A stretch of DNA of 64,000 nt from Aphanomyces cochlioides. Taxonomy: Eukaryota > Oomycota > Saprolegniomycetes > Saprolegniales > Verrucalvaceae. The stretch lies in assembly GCA_019828595.1 (NCBI GenBank), contig JAHQRK010000003.1, positions 3,966,799-4,030,798 of the forward strand. The letters are read 5' to 3'. The notes beneath the pieces are model-generated. The model made no database searches and was not told where the DNA came from. It worked only from the letters and a program-made list of their open reading frames with translations. Both the position numbers and the translations under genes were made by a program. Shown here piece by piece: positions 49,519 through 61,100 of the stretch (position 1 is its first letter; the number at the start of each line of letters is the position of its first letter).

Positions 49519-52500
49519 AGTGGTCGCGGCTGGTCATTTTGTCAAGCTCCCCATACTTGAACTGACGACGAGCAACCTCAATGGGCTGAAAGAAAACGGA
49601 CATCTTGTTGCACGGCGTCTTCGGAAACCGACACAAGCTGTTCTCTTTCAAGAAACGAAACTCAACAACGCAAAACATCTTGACACTTTCCACACTCACC
49701 TCGACAACGAAGTGGGTGTTAGCAAGTACAAACTTTTTACCAACGACTTACGAACAACCCGCACGGACAATTTGAACAACCGTCGATGTGGCGTTGCATC
49801 ATACTTTCACGAATCGATGCCTGGATTCTCAAGCCTGGTGCACTTATCACAACACGATATCCCTGGCCGTTATATTGTGATCAAAACGTACTGGGATGAA
49901 ACCCCAGTCTACATCCACAACATCTACGCGCCAGTTACCCCTCAACATCGGGCTAGTTTCTTTGACAGTCTCCCTCGCGCTTTTGAAGCTAACAGTGTAC
50001 ACCTGGTTGGGGGAGATTTTAACCTTCCTGTCAACGAACACCTCGATGCTTCCAAACCACGGCAAGATCACACCTTTGGAAAAGTCGAATGTCTTGCCTG
50101 GCTGTCACAACTAGGAGTCATCGACGCGTGGCGCCTACACCACCCTCACGAAAGACTGGCAAGCGGTCCAGGACGAAGCAATCGTCTGGACTACTGGTTC
50201 ATTGACCAAGATTTAGTTGCCCAATCCTACCAAAGCTCAAAATATGCCACTAACAGCTTTGCCGGAGATCACTTGGAGCACACTGTCGTTCTCTCTACAA
50301 GTCATACACCCACGACCCGTGGCTACTGGAGGCTGCCGAGAGAGCTACTCAAAGACCCGCTCGTCATCAAAGCCATACGAGAAGAGGCATCACACCTCCT
50401 CTCTGAGATGCGTGCGGACGAATCGACAAACATGGGAGCCGTCTGGTATGGGTGGCTTAAGCGAATCAAACGACGTTTACAACAATGTCATCGCCACCAC
50501 CTCCAATCCATGCAACACGAGCTCAAAAGCCTAAAACTGAGACATATATCTGCACAACGATCATACGAAGCTGGCTTGCTCGACGAGGCTGCCGTTGATG
50601 CTACTCGGTTGGCGCTGGAAAACGCAAGAATCGAATATCGCCAATACCGCATGGATCAGCAATTCGATTTTCATGCAAATGTCAACGAACGCGGTACGAG
50701 CCACTTCTTTCGAAGGCCACAAGGACTCAAGGTTCCTATCACGACGGTCAACGTCGATGGCATTCCCGTGTCTGATCCTACCACTATCAAAGAGAGATTC
50801 ACTGCCCATTGGAAGGCAATAATGACTACCACTCGTGGCGAACAACCTCGGCTAAACCGGGCGAGGCGGAGGGCTGTCATACGGTTTATCTCCCGCAAAC
50901 TCAATGATGAGCAACGCGAGGAGCTAGACAGACCTATCACAGCAGCCGAGCTGTGTAGTGCTCTCAAGACAATGAGTCCAAACAAGTCTCCTGGTCCTGA
51001 TGGATGGCCAGCGGCCTTCTTCCAAGTAGCACCCGAGGCTTTCTCCGAAATCCTGGTCAGGGTCTTCAACTACCAACTTCACCACCACGGTAAACTACTC
51101 CTTCAACAAAGGCGTAGTGCTGTGGCTCTGCTCTTCAAAGCTGGTGATCGAGGCGATCCTGGAAACTACCGACCTATTGCACTCATGTCAGTGGAGGTGA
51201 AGATACTATCCCGTGCCCTCGCTTATCGCCTGGCTACAGTAGCTCCTCATCTCATTCACCCAAGTCAAGCTGGCTTTGTCCCAGGACGACGGCTGCATGA
51301 CCACGTCCTGCTTGTGCAAACTTTGCAAACGTTTTGCACCAACGAAGATCACGACTACTATGCAACATTCCTTGACTTTTCGAAAGCGTACGACATGGTG
51401 GATCGAGAATTCATGCTTGATGTGCTGAGAGAAGTCAACACTGGTGATGGTTTCATTGCGTGGGTAGCTCTTTTGTACGACTCACCTTTGGTCCAGATCA
51501 TCTTCAATGGCGAGCTTGGCCCTAAGATCCGACCTACCCGAGGCGTCAAACAAGGCTGTCCTTTATCATGCCTACTGTTCGTCCTATACCTAGAACCTCT
51601 TGGTGAGATGCTCCGAGCGTCCCCACATCTTGGAATCGCTCTCCCCACGACTCAGTTATTACGAGTATATTCTTTGCCGACGACTCGACGTTGTTATCAA
51701 ACTCGCTGCAATCTGCTGTGGAGCAAATGGCAATTGTGGAAGAGTTTTGCACGGCTTCAGGGGCCCGTCTGAATCGTTCCAAGTGCATGACCTTGGTTCT
51801 CAACGACCATCTCGATCAAGAAGACATCGAAGCAGATGGTTTGCTCAATATCGTACCAACTGGTCAGTGTACGAAATATCTTGGTATTCTCTTTGGCCAT
51901 CGACTTTCGGCTGACTCCCAACTTCAAAAACTCAACGACAAATTCATCTCGTCCTTTCAACTATGGGGTAAACGAGCAAGGACATTGCAGGGCCGAAAGC
52001 TTATTGCCTCCACGATGTTGCTATCTATGTTGTGGCATGTAACAGCCGTTGTACCTGTGCCTCCTGCTATGGTCGTTACGTGGCAACAAATGTTAAACAA
52101 GTTCATACTTTGCCGCAAGACCCAGCTCGATGAGAGTTACCGTCCCTCAATCCATAGAAGGTGACAGTACGACAGGCCTTTAGGCTTGGGAATCCCCCAC
52201 ATTGCATCGAGGCTGCGAACACGACGCCTTCTTCGTTTACAGCTCTTTATGTCTGCCGATTCTCCTGGTGAAATCCTGGTGTGGAAGAAACTTGTACAGC
52301 GACAATTTAGCCGCACAATACATCAGTTATTCCGAGACAGTCACCCATTCGATTTTCTTTCATACTACCCAAATGCAAGCTCCAAGTGGCTTTTGCTTCG
52401 CGAGCTCCATCCACTGTGGCTTGATACTTGGAAACATTGGTCAGCCACAGACATGAGTAAGCGAATCGGCGTGCCTCCAAATCTCGACACGGTACTGAAC

Positions 52501-53625
52501 CTCCCGGTATGGCTCACAGCCTACGACGCAATGCACTTCGGCTCTGCTAAGATGTTAGCAAATGTCGTGAAAGATGAAGACATGCGTCTCTGGTGCCGCC
52601 ACGGGGCCAAAAATGGTCTCAGATGCCTGAAGGATTTCCTGACCCCACATGGCGCTTGGCCAACAGAGACCATGTTCGTGAACCGAATGTCGTCGAACAA
52701 TCCAGCTGCCCAAGTTTGTCTAAACCAGGACGGAGTCATGGACTTTGCCACATTGCCCCGCACAACCGACATTTACAATCAACTCACACGAATCTTCGAC
52801 AAAGTTGTTCGATCGTTTGACATTCGGCAAGGGTCGCCACTGCCTAATGTCCCGACTTGTCAACATCCGTTTACAGCCAGAATCAAGGATGCTGATTTAC
52901 CTTTCGAGTCGTGGCCCAAGAAAAACGTGGTGCATTTAGCTTACCACGCCCCCCAGACTGAAGCTATACATCCTATGAAGACTACGACAAGAACTGACAA
53001 AGACATAGCAAAGTATATCCGTCTCATTCGTACTGTGTGTAATCTACCTCCACCTGTTCAAGGCGATGTATGGTTTCGATTGCACATGAAGATGTTACCC
53101 GTCAACTCGAGGTTTTCCTATATGCAGATCCAAAACCCTGACGCTATTTGTTGTGTCTATGAAGATTGCTCGGATGTTGAGACTTTTCATCATGCCTTCC
53201 ATACATGTCATCATGTACATCAAGTTTGGATGTTCCAAGAGCGAGCATGGAGAGCTTATGGTGTTAAGTTTGATTGGGCAACCACCACGAATATCAGTCG
53301 CTTCAAGACCAATACGCGAGGAAAACACCTGCATGACGCATTATTCAAATTATGGTCCCTCCTTTGTGCTTCCATCACGTACTCCTTATGGACTCAAAGA
53401 AATGCAACCAAGTTCGATGGCAAAAAGCCTCTACCGATTTTACTATGGAACGAGATTATATTTGTCAGTTGGACAGCTTCCATCAGGCGAACAATTCGTT
53501 TGCTCTCGCCTGACGACTTCGACTATCGAAACATCATCGAAGCGGTCTCAGTCCTTTTCTCTCAAGCTGGATACAACGAGCTATTCGAAAAATATCCCAT
53601 GTCTTTTCGAGTTGAACACCAGTAA
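49511..53625 (+). pseudogene. LINE E ORF2: APE/RT, one frameshift and one stop
   Basis: APE (LTTSNLNGLKEN, LFQETKL, YIVIKTYWDETPVYIHNIYAPV, GGDFNLPVNEH, RSNRLDYWFID, FAGDHLEH) and RT up to GVKQGCPLSC are intact in the first frame. A C run reduced to four at 51643-51646 (five in C') shifts the frame just before FFADDSTLLS. TGG to TGA at 52162-52164 adds a stop. The rest is open to 53625. No ATG exists at the expected start: the position of the D ATG reads CTA, and the frame opens at a TAG about 27 nt upstream of the GTG at 49511. ORF2 is +1 to ORF1. Confidence 0.88.
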
Positions 53626-53838
53626 TTTGATTACAAGCCCCAGCTGTATTCTTGACTTGGTATCCCAGCTGAATTTTTGATTGGGAATCCTGGCGACCAT
53701 CACTCACGATCCGCGCAAAACATTTCACTGCCCAATCAAATCGTGCCTGACTCAAGTGTCGCAACTGAGAATAAGTTCAGTGAGAATCTCAAAACAATTC
53801 TCCAAGACTCACTTTTGATTTTACCCAAGACAACAACA

Positions 53839-55053
53839 ATGGAAGCTTCAACGATTTTCACTGCCGATAGCGTACTCCCCGCGCAGACGTCGAGACCCAT
53901 AACTACACGAGGTGTGGGGAGCTCGATGTCTCCAGGGATTACTCTTGAGGGAGTGGATGGAGTTGAGATTTCTGTACCTATGACGCAATCATCCGACACT
54001 CGTCCTTCAAGTCCAGTTACAACTGAAGAACACCAATTTACTCCTGATATGTCCATTTTGAACTCGAGCACCCGCGAATTTGACCCCTTGGGCAATGACA
54101 ATGGATCTCCGCTACCATCCCTCATGGATCTATTGGACGATGTTTCTGTTCCAGCCAGGCCACAAACGAATGCGACAACGGCTGATGCCCCAACCAACCG
54201 CCCACGCACTCTGCGAATTCCAACCGACGATGATGACATCGATGAAGTGTTGTTTATCGATGACCACCGCGAAGTGGCATCAATGCGAAATCGAATTTCA
54301 ACTATTCAATACCAAGTCAACTGGAAGTTTCAACGCCCGGATGGACTCGACAAAGACTGGTTCGACGAAAAAGACCTCAGCGGGTGTCAAGAAGCCGTGG
54401 CGATGTACCAACGATGGCGACAAGCTGGAGCCCACTTCCTCACGAACACTGGTCTCGCCCCAACGCTTGCTGAATTTCGAGCGATGGATCCTCTATGGCT
54501 AGAAATTGGCAACAACAGTGACAAATCTTGTCTTGCGGCTGCAATCCGAATCGTTGCTACCAATTTGAATGTCTCCAATTTTGAGCTCAGCGAAGAAGTC
54601 ATTTCGGGTTTCAAAGAGGCCCATGGAGTTCCTCAAGACGCGGGCATTCCCCCTTCCAAGATGCATGATTTTCTCAAGCTGGCATACACACATGGATTCC
54701 ACTACAACGACGCCATATTCTCCCGTCAACTGCTCAAGCAATCGGTGGGTGATCCAATTCGTGATATCTGTAGAGCGATATTGGATGAGCCTGACGGAGA
54801 ATTCTTGGTTGTTTCTGTCACTGATTCAACATCCCATTGCTGGGTCCTCGCCAAGCGATACAAGCGCTGCATAGACCGAAGTCTATGTATGATCCAAGAC
54901 AATGAAAATGTATACCCCCTGGGTCAGATGCCAAGAGTCAGTTTTATCCGACATATTCGCCGTGTTAGCTTACAAACACCGAAGAAATCGAAGTCCCAAC
55001 GTCGAAGCGAATCAAGAAAACGACAAGCCAAATTGATTTCCAATTCAGCCTAG
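53839..55053 (+). CDS. LINE E ORF3: putative chromodomain + cysteine protease protein
   Basis: The frame is intact (404 aa from the ATG; open from 53677). It is nearly identical to the C copy, with Gln for Lys in the tail (KRQAKL). Chromodomain-like residues 135-193 and the C231/H333/D346 order are preserved. It lies 51 bp downstream of ORF2 as an open frame, or 213 bp from the ATG, so separate initiation or reinitiation is needed. Its preservation in a copy whose ORF2 is broken reflects recent insertion more than selection. Confidence 0.7.
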   Translation: MEASTIFTADSVLPAQTSRPITTRGVGSSMSPGITLEGVDGVEISVPMTQSSDTRPSSPVTTEEHQFTPDMSILNSSTREFDPLGNDNGSPLPSLMDLLDDVSVPARPQTNATTADAPTNRPRTLRIPTDDDDIDEVLFIDDHREVASMRNRISTIQYQVNWKFQRPDGLDKDWFDEKDLSGCQEAVAMYQRWRQAGAHFLTNTGLAPTLAEFRAMDPLWLEIGNNSDKSCLAAAIRIVATNLNVSNFELSEEVISGFKEAHGVPQDAGIPPSKMHDFLKLAYTHGFHYNDAIFSRQLLKQSVGDPIRDICRAILDEPDGEFLVVSVTDSTSHCWVLAKRYKRCIDRSLCMIQDNENVYPLGQMPRVSFIRHIRRVSLQTPKKSKSQRRSESRKRQAKLISNSA

Positions 55054-55131
55054 CAGTTGGAAATGGGATGAGCCTTCGGGCAATATTAGTTTGTAGTTTA
55101 CATTAACTACAAATAGACTCCCCATTGACAT

Positions 55132-55145
55132 TGAGCTATAGAGGA
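55132..55145 (-). repeat. tRNA-Asn 14-nt scar of LINE E
   Basis: TGAGCTATAGAGGA lies between LINE E and M5. Confidence 0.9.
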
Positions 55146-56028
55146 TTCCATACTATCGTATACCCACCGTGCCACACATACACTCATACAATCCTTTCCA
55201 CTGCAAACAACCACCACGGACACAGACATTATGCACATCGTAACCAAACACACGTCAATCAAAACAAACACTTTACACTCCAATCTCTCCACAAAAACAC
55301 GATTCGACCAATGGACATCAAAATTTCACATGGACATGATACCCGTCTAAAATACGCGAGCAGTTCCGATTTTGACTCTTCTTCGGATCGAAATCTTGTC
55401 CGAAACAAAGTTTCGTGCGGTACATCGACTTATTGAGAGCATATCAGTCTCCTGCTCGCGCAAGGAATGGGAGGGTATATCCTCAATACTCCGCAGAACA
55501 AATTCATAGGTTTCCATGAAACAAAAATATACCTGGTAAACACATGTTCAATCAGAATATCAATCATATTTCCATTCGGCACAACATTAAATTCTTTTCA
55601 CTAAACAACAGCAAAGCTACACCAACTGTTTATCGTACTCAATCCATCAAGCAACATCGCTCAACTTGTTTCAAACAGTTCATATCATCTTGATTGGACT
55701 TGATTTTGTTTCACATTCTACAGAAATGGTGGTAGTGTTTTCGAGGCTTTCTGAATAGGATGTTTTTGACAGTCATGAAAGTGTATAATTCTTGTTCCAT
55801 GTGCTGGTGTAGATTGTCGAAGTGAAGGTCTCGAGTTTATCAACAATGTTTTATCTGAGAGAAGCGTCGGTGTGCCTGGTGACGTAGTTTCTCTGTATAA
55901 ATGTGTCGATATTCGGAGAAGCGAGTGGTGACTACGACGGTGACATGATGCACGGGTGTGATATGGATTGTCATTGTAGGTATTGTATGAGTGTATGTTT
56001 GAAACGGTGAGGGAAGTATAGTATGGAA
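55146..56028. repeat. Spacer M5 (883 bp, complete)
   Basis: The right end joins an intact, unoccupied tRNA-Asn at 56029, showing the natural leader (...AGTATGGAA). No gene is seen. Confidence 0.9.
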
Positions 56029-56101
56029 TCCTCTATAGCTCAGTTGGTAGAGCGTACGGCTGTTAACCGTAAGGTCGCAGGTTCGAACCCTGCTGGAGGA
56101 G
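56029..56101 (+). tRNA. tRNA-Asn(GUU), left gene of unit U5
   Basis: It is a complete gene with its natural M leader: an unoccupied target. Confidence 0.97.
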
Positions 56102-57053
56102 TTCTTTTCTCTCTTTTGCATATCCCTTCCAACTTATCGACGTGATCGCAACAAACACATCCAACTCGCAATAGCTTTCACATCAAGTCTATAGAATGAG
56201 TAGCTTCTGACATCTTTGATTAAGACGCGAGGAAAGAATGGACACGTTTTATTCTGCTGTGCACCTTTTAATGATATCATTTGTCGTGTTTGTAAATATC
56301 TCAATACTGTAATTGAGACTATCTTCACAACTATTTCAAGTCTGTGTCATTTCTGCTTTGTTGGCGCTGTCAGTCGACAAGCCAAGAAACGATTCACACA
56401 GATGCATAACAGCAATATCACACACATATGCGACAGAACTTTCTCCAGAATATGTTTGGCAGCAAGCTGCATAAAAAGGTAGGAATGTTACGATTGTGGT
56501 CTTGAGATGCGGTATATGGATTGATTTCGATCGATGTTAACGTCGTGAAAATATGTCCATGTATACCACCGAAATTTGACACAGTCCACATTGGAGACGA
56601 TCACATTCTATGCAAAGAACAAGGTAATGGAGTGAGTACATCCATGTGCTATGATATTTCAAACCAAGTCAATGGAATACTTGTCTCTAGGTCGCTCTTG
56701 ACGACCGTGATCCGTTGTCTAAGATATCAGTTGACAAAGTCTAAAAGACACCATATGAGTGATCTCTCCTCAAGTCCAATACAAGCCAAGTTAGCGTGGC
56801 GCACATCTGTTGCTGTCAGAGAATCGCTCATTGGAGTTTCTCTTATGTATTCTGCAATGACTTGCGCACTAGTTGATGAGCAGCAATTTTGAGGCCATTC
56901 CACATCATATTGGAGATAAAGGACTGGTATTGGATTGGCGTGACATAGTCTTCTTATTTACGCATATGTTGACTCGAAGAAGACATGCCGAGAATCTACA
57001 CGTCAGTATTTGTATTGGTGATCAGTTATGGATATGCAAAAGAGAGAAAAGAA
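56102..57053. repeat. Spacer U5 (952 bp), transposon-free
   Basis: It has the empty TA site. It carries a mix of U1/U2-like (AAAAAGG near 56473) and U3/U4-like (ACAGTCCAC near 56581) variants, suggesting exchange between units. No gene is seen. Confidence 0.9.
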
Positions 57054-57126
57054 CTCCTCCAGCAGGGTTCGAACCTGCGACCTTACGGTTAACAGCCGTA
57101 CGCTCTACCAACTGAGCTATAGAGGA
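57054..57126 (-). tRNA. tRNA-Asn(GUU), right gene of unit U5
   Basis: It is a complete gene, directly joined to M6: an unoccupied target. Confidence 0.97.
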
Positions 57127-58009
57127 TTCCATACTATCGTATACCCACCGTGCCACACATACACTCATACAATCCTTTCCACTGCAAACAACCACCACGG
57201 ACACAGACATTATGCACATCGTAACCAAACACACGTCAATCAAAACAAACACTTTACACTCCAATCTCTCCACAAAAACACGATTCGACCAATGGACATC
57301 AAAATTTCACATGGACATGATACCCGTCTAAAATACGCGAGCAGTTCCGATTTTGACTCTTCTTCGGATCGAAATCTTGTCCGAAACAAAGTTTCGTGCG
57401 GTACATCGACTTATTGAGAGCATATCAGTCTCCTGCTCGCGCAAGGAATGGGAGGGTATATCCTCAATACTCCGCAGAACAAATTCATAGGTTTCCATGA
57501 AACAAAAATATACCTGGTAAACACATGTTCAATCAGAATATCAATCATATTTCCATTCGGCACAACATTAAATTCTTTTCACTAAACAACAGCAAAGCTA
57601 CACCAACTGTTTATCGTACTCAATCCATCAAGCAACATCGCTCAACTTGTTTCAAACAGTTCATATCATCTTGATTGGACTTGATTTTGTTTCACATTCT
57701 ACAGAAATGGTGGTAGTGTTTTCGAGGCTTTCTGAATAGGATGTTTTTGACAGTCATGAAAGTGTATAATTCTTGTTCCATGTGCTGGTGTAGATTGTCG
57801 AAGTGAAGGTCTCGAGTTTATCAACAATGTTTTATCTGAGAGAAGCGTCGGTGTGCCTGGTGACGTAGTTTCTCTGTATAAATGTGTCGATATTCGGAGA
57901 AGCGAGTGGTGACTACGACGGTGACATGATGCACGGGTGTGATATGGATTGTCATTGTAGGTATTGTATGAGTGTATGTTTGAAACGGTGAGGGAAGTAT
58001 AGTATGGAA
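57127..58009. repeat. Spacer M6 (883 bp, complete)
   Basis: The left side joins an intact tRNA-Asn and the right side joins the D4 scar. With M5-U5 it gives the one uninterrupted stretch M5-tRNA-U5-tRNA-M6. No gene is seen. Confidence 0.9.
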
Positions 58010-58023
58010 TCCTCTATAGCTCA
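58010..58023 (+). repeat. tRNA-Asn 14-nt scar of LINE D4
   Basis: TCCTCTATAGCTCA lies at the D4 3' end. The partner intact tRNA would be right of the window. Confidence 0.9.
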
Positions 58024-58180
58024 CTGCAATGGGGAGGTATATTAATAGACTTTCAATATCTACTAATACTAATATTGCCTACTAACGGCTCATCCCACTT
58101 CCAAATGCTTCAGCAGATTTTCTACTTTGGGCTTTGGAGTACAGCGATTTTTGACTTGTTGAATAAATACTTGGGGCTTG

Positions 58181-61100
58181 TTAATTTGGGGCTGAAGGTT
58201 GGAGCGCGAGCAAAGTCGGGTACTTGGCTACCAGTGGGCGATAGACAGGTTGTCTATGCAAAGTATTGATTGCTGAAATTGCTTCCACTCGTTGAGGGCT
58301 GTCAACTTCTTGGAGGCGAAGCCATCTGCGGATCGATGCATGCCATCGGATGAAGCTGACTTCTTGCCAAATTTCTGGCGGAGGCGGCTTCTTCGATTCG
58401 AACTTGGCGGCGTTGTGCGTTGTCCAAATATAGTGAAGGTTGGAAGCACACAGAAGAGCCCAGAGCACAAACAGTATGTCTTGAAGCTGGCTACCGCGTT
58501 CGTTGACTTGAAAGCGGTCGATGTTGGTGATGGCAGTCCAATCGAAATTGACACCGAAGCATCGCCAAGCGGTCGCGTGAAAACGCCAAAGGGGATACAC
58601 GCGAGAGCAGGTGTGGAAGGCGTGGTGTTGGTTCTCCGGTGCGTCGCAATTGGTATAGACACAGCAAATTACGTCTGGCTGCTGAGGTTGCAAGTAGAAC
58701 AAGCGCGAGTTGACAGGCAGCATGTTGAACAACAGTCGAAACCAAACGTCGCCATGGAGGGGAGGCGGCCAACGGCATGTTTTGCGGATGAGTCGCACGT
58801 AGGTCGCAATATCTTGTTGCTCGACGCGGGACGATGTCGCCACTGGGTGCGGTTTTCCATCCGAAGGGGCGTGATGCGCCAAACGTGATACGAGTCGCTT
58901 GGGCCAACGCTCGAAGGATAGCAATTGATCTTTGAAAAGTGCCTTGAAAGGGTGACTTGTTGTATCGATATCGGTCAAAGCAGTTCCAGTTCGAACGCCA
59001 GACGTGCGGAGGACTTGGTCGAATATCTTGGTGAGGTGGCTATAAACTTGACCAGCACGTTCGGGTGCTGCAAATCCCATCGCGCCGTTCGCTTGTAACG
59101 TCACTTGTGCCGCACGGTTGTTGGATGACAGTCGATCAATAAACGCAGCTCTTGTAGGCCATGTCCCTTGCCGTGTCAAGAAGTCTTTGAGGCAGTGGAA
59201 ACCGTTTTGAGACGCATGTCTACACCATCGACGACACAGAGCAGTCTTCACGACATTTGATGTAGCACCCGCAGGACCAACTTGCAGAGCGGGGTAGGAT
59301 GTCAGCCACACGGGGAGGTTCAAAAGTTCTTCGAGGCTTGGTGGCGAAGCGGTTCGCTTGGCCATAGGTGTGGCGGCCCATTGATGCCAAATGTCGTGCC
59401 AAAGAGGATGCAGCTCCCACAAAAACAACCACTTGGAGCTGTGGTTGGGGAAGTACGTGAGAAAGTCGAACGGGTGGGTGTCGCGATACAGCTTGTTCAT
59501 GACACGGGAAAATTGTCTCTTGACAAGCAACTTCCATGGGGCAAATGTGTTGGGTGAATTGGGCTGCATCAAGAGTTGGAGCCGCAGCAGTCGCTGAGTC
59601 CGAAGCTTCGAAGCCACATGCGGAATACCGAGGCCGAGTTTTTGATCGAACTGCCACTTGCGGCAAATAGTTGAGCGATGATGGTCGGTGATTTGCGTCT
59701 TCCGACCAAGGATGTACTTGTTGACCATTCTTTGCCAAACGGCAACCATCGTTGGAGGCACATACACTGCAGCCGTGACATGCCATAACAACGACAACAA
59801 CATGGTCGATACGATGAGTTTGCGGCCTTGGATGGTTCGCGCACGACTTCCCCACGTTTGAAACGCAGCCAGAAACTTGTCGTTCAGTTGCTGGACTTGA
59901 AAATCGCGCGGCAGTCGGTGGCCAAAGAGAATACCAAGGTATTTCACTGGCTTCTCGCTCGGCAAGACGTTCAAGAGGCCACCATCGTCGATGTCTTCGA
60001 TATCGAGATTGTTGTTGAGCGCCAAAGTCATGCACTTGGCAACGTTGAGACGAGCTCCAGACACAGAGCAAAAGTCTTCGACAATTGCCATTTGCTCGAC
60101 CGCCGCTTGGAGGGATGACGAGAGTAGAGTCGTGTCGTCGGCAAAGTAGATGCTCGTCAGTGAGTCTCCATTTGGAAGGGGAATACCAAAATCAGGAGAT
60201 CCGCGTAGCATTTCGCCGAGTGGCTCGAGGTAAAGTACGAAGAGCATGCACGATAGGGGGCAACCTTGCTTGACTCCGCGGGTAGGCCGTATGGTAGGGC
60301 CAAGACCGTCGTTGAAAATGATCTGGACCAGAGGCGTATTGTAAAGCAACTGAACCCAAGACACAAATGTGGGACCGATGTTCATCTCCTTGAGTACGTC
60401 GGAGAGAAAGCCTTGGTCAACCATATCGTATGCCTTGGAAAAGTCGAGAAACGTCGCGTAGTAGTCGTGGTCTTCATTGGTACAGAAAGTCTGCAATGCT
60501 TGTACCAGCATCACGTGGTCGTGCAAGCGACGGCCAGGGACAAAACCAGCTTGGCTTGGGTGAGCGAGGTATGGGGCAACTTGTGCAAGACGGTAGGCCA
60601 GCGCCCGCGATAGAATCTTGACTTCAACCGACATGAGAGTAATCGGCCGATAGTTGCCAGGGTCGCCTCTGTCTCCAGCCTTGAACAAGAGCGCCACTGC
60701 ACTTCGGCGTTGTTGGAGCAGGAGGTGACCGTGATGGGTGAGTTGGTAGTTGAACACCTTGAGCAGGATTTGGGCGAATACGTCCGGGGAGACTTGAAAG
60801 AAAGCTGCAGGCCAGCCGTCTGAACCAGGAGACTTGTTCGGGTTCATAGACTTGAGCGCGCCGCACAGGTCTTCCGCCGTGAGAGGACTTTCCAGAGCGT
60901 CGCGCTGTTCTTGAGTGAGACGTCGAGTAATGGCTCGAATGATAGCTCGGCGACGGGCCCGATTCAACGGTGGTTGGTCTCTTGGAGTGACCATGATGTT
61001 TTTCCAATGAGACGTAAAACCAGCCTTGACTTCAGACGGGTCAGTCGACGTTACACCGTTGATTGTCACGGACGAGAGCGGCACTTTGATCCCCTTGGGT

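Larger units (their letters stand above)
46999..55131 (+). mobile_element. LINE copy E, full length (8.1 kb), 3-ORF lineage
   Basis: It has a 54 bp 5' UTR, ORF1, ORF2 (damaged), ORF3 and a 3' UTR with hairpin. It lies between the intact tRNA-Asn (46926-46998) and the scar 55132-55145. It shows the complete structure of the lineage to which C, C', C'' and C''' belong. It is a sister lineage of D with related 5' and 3' ends but an additional ORF. Confidence 0.93.
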
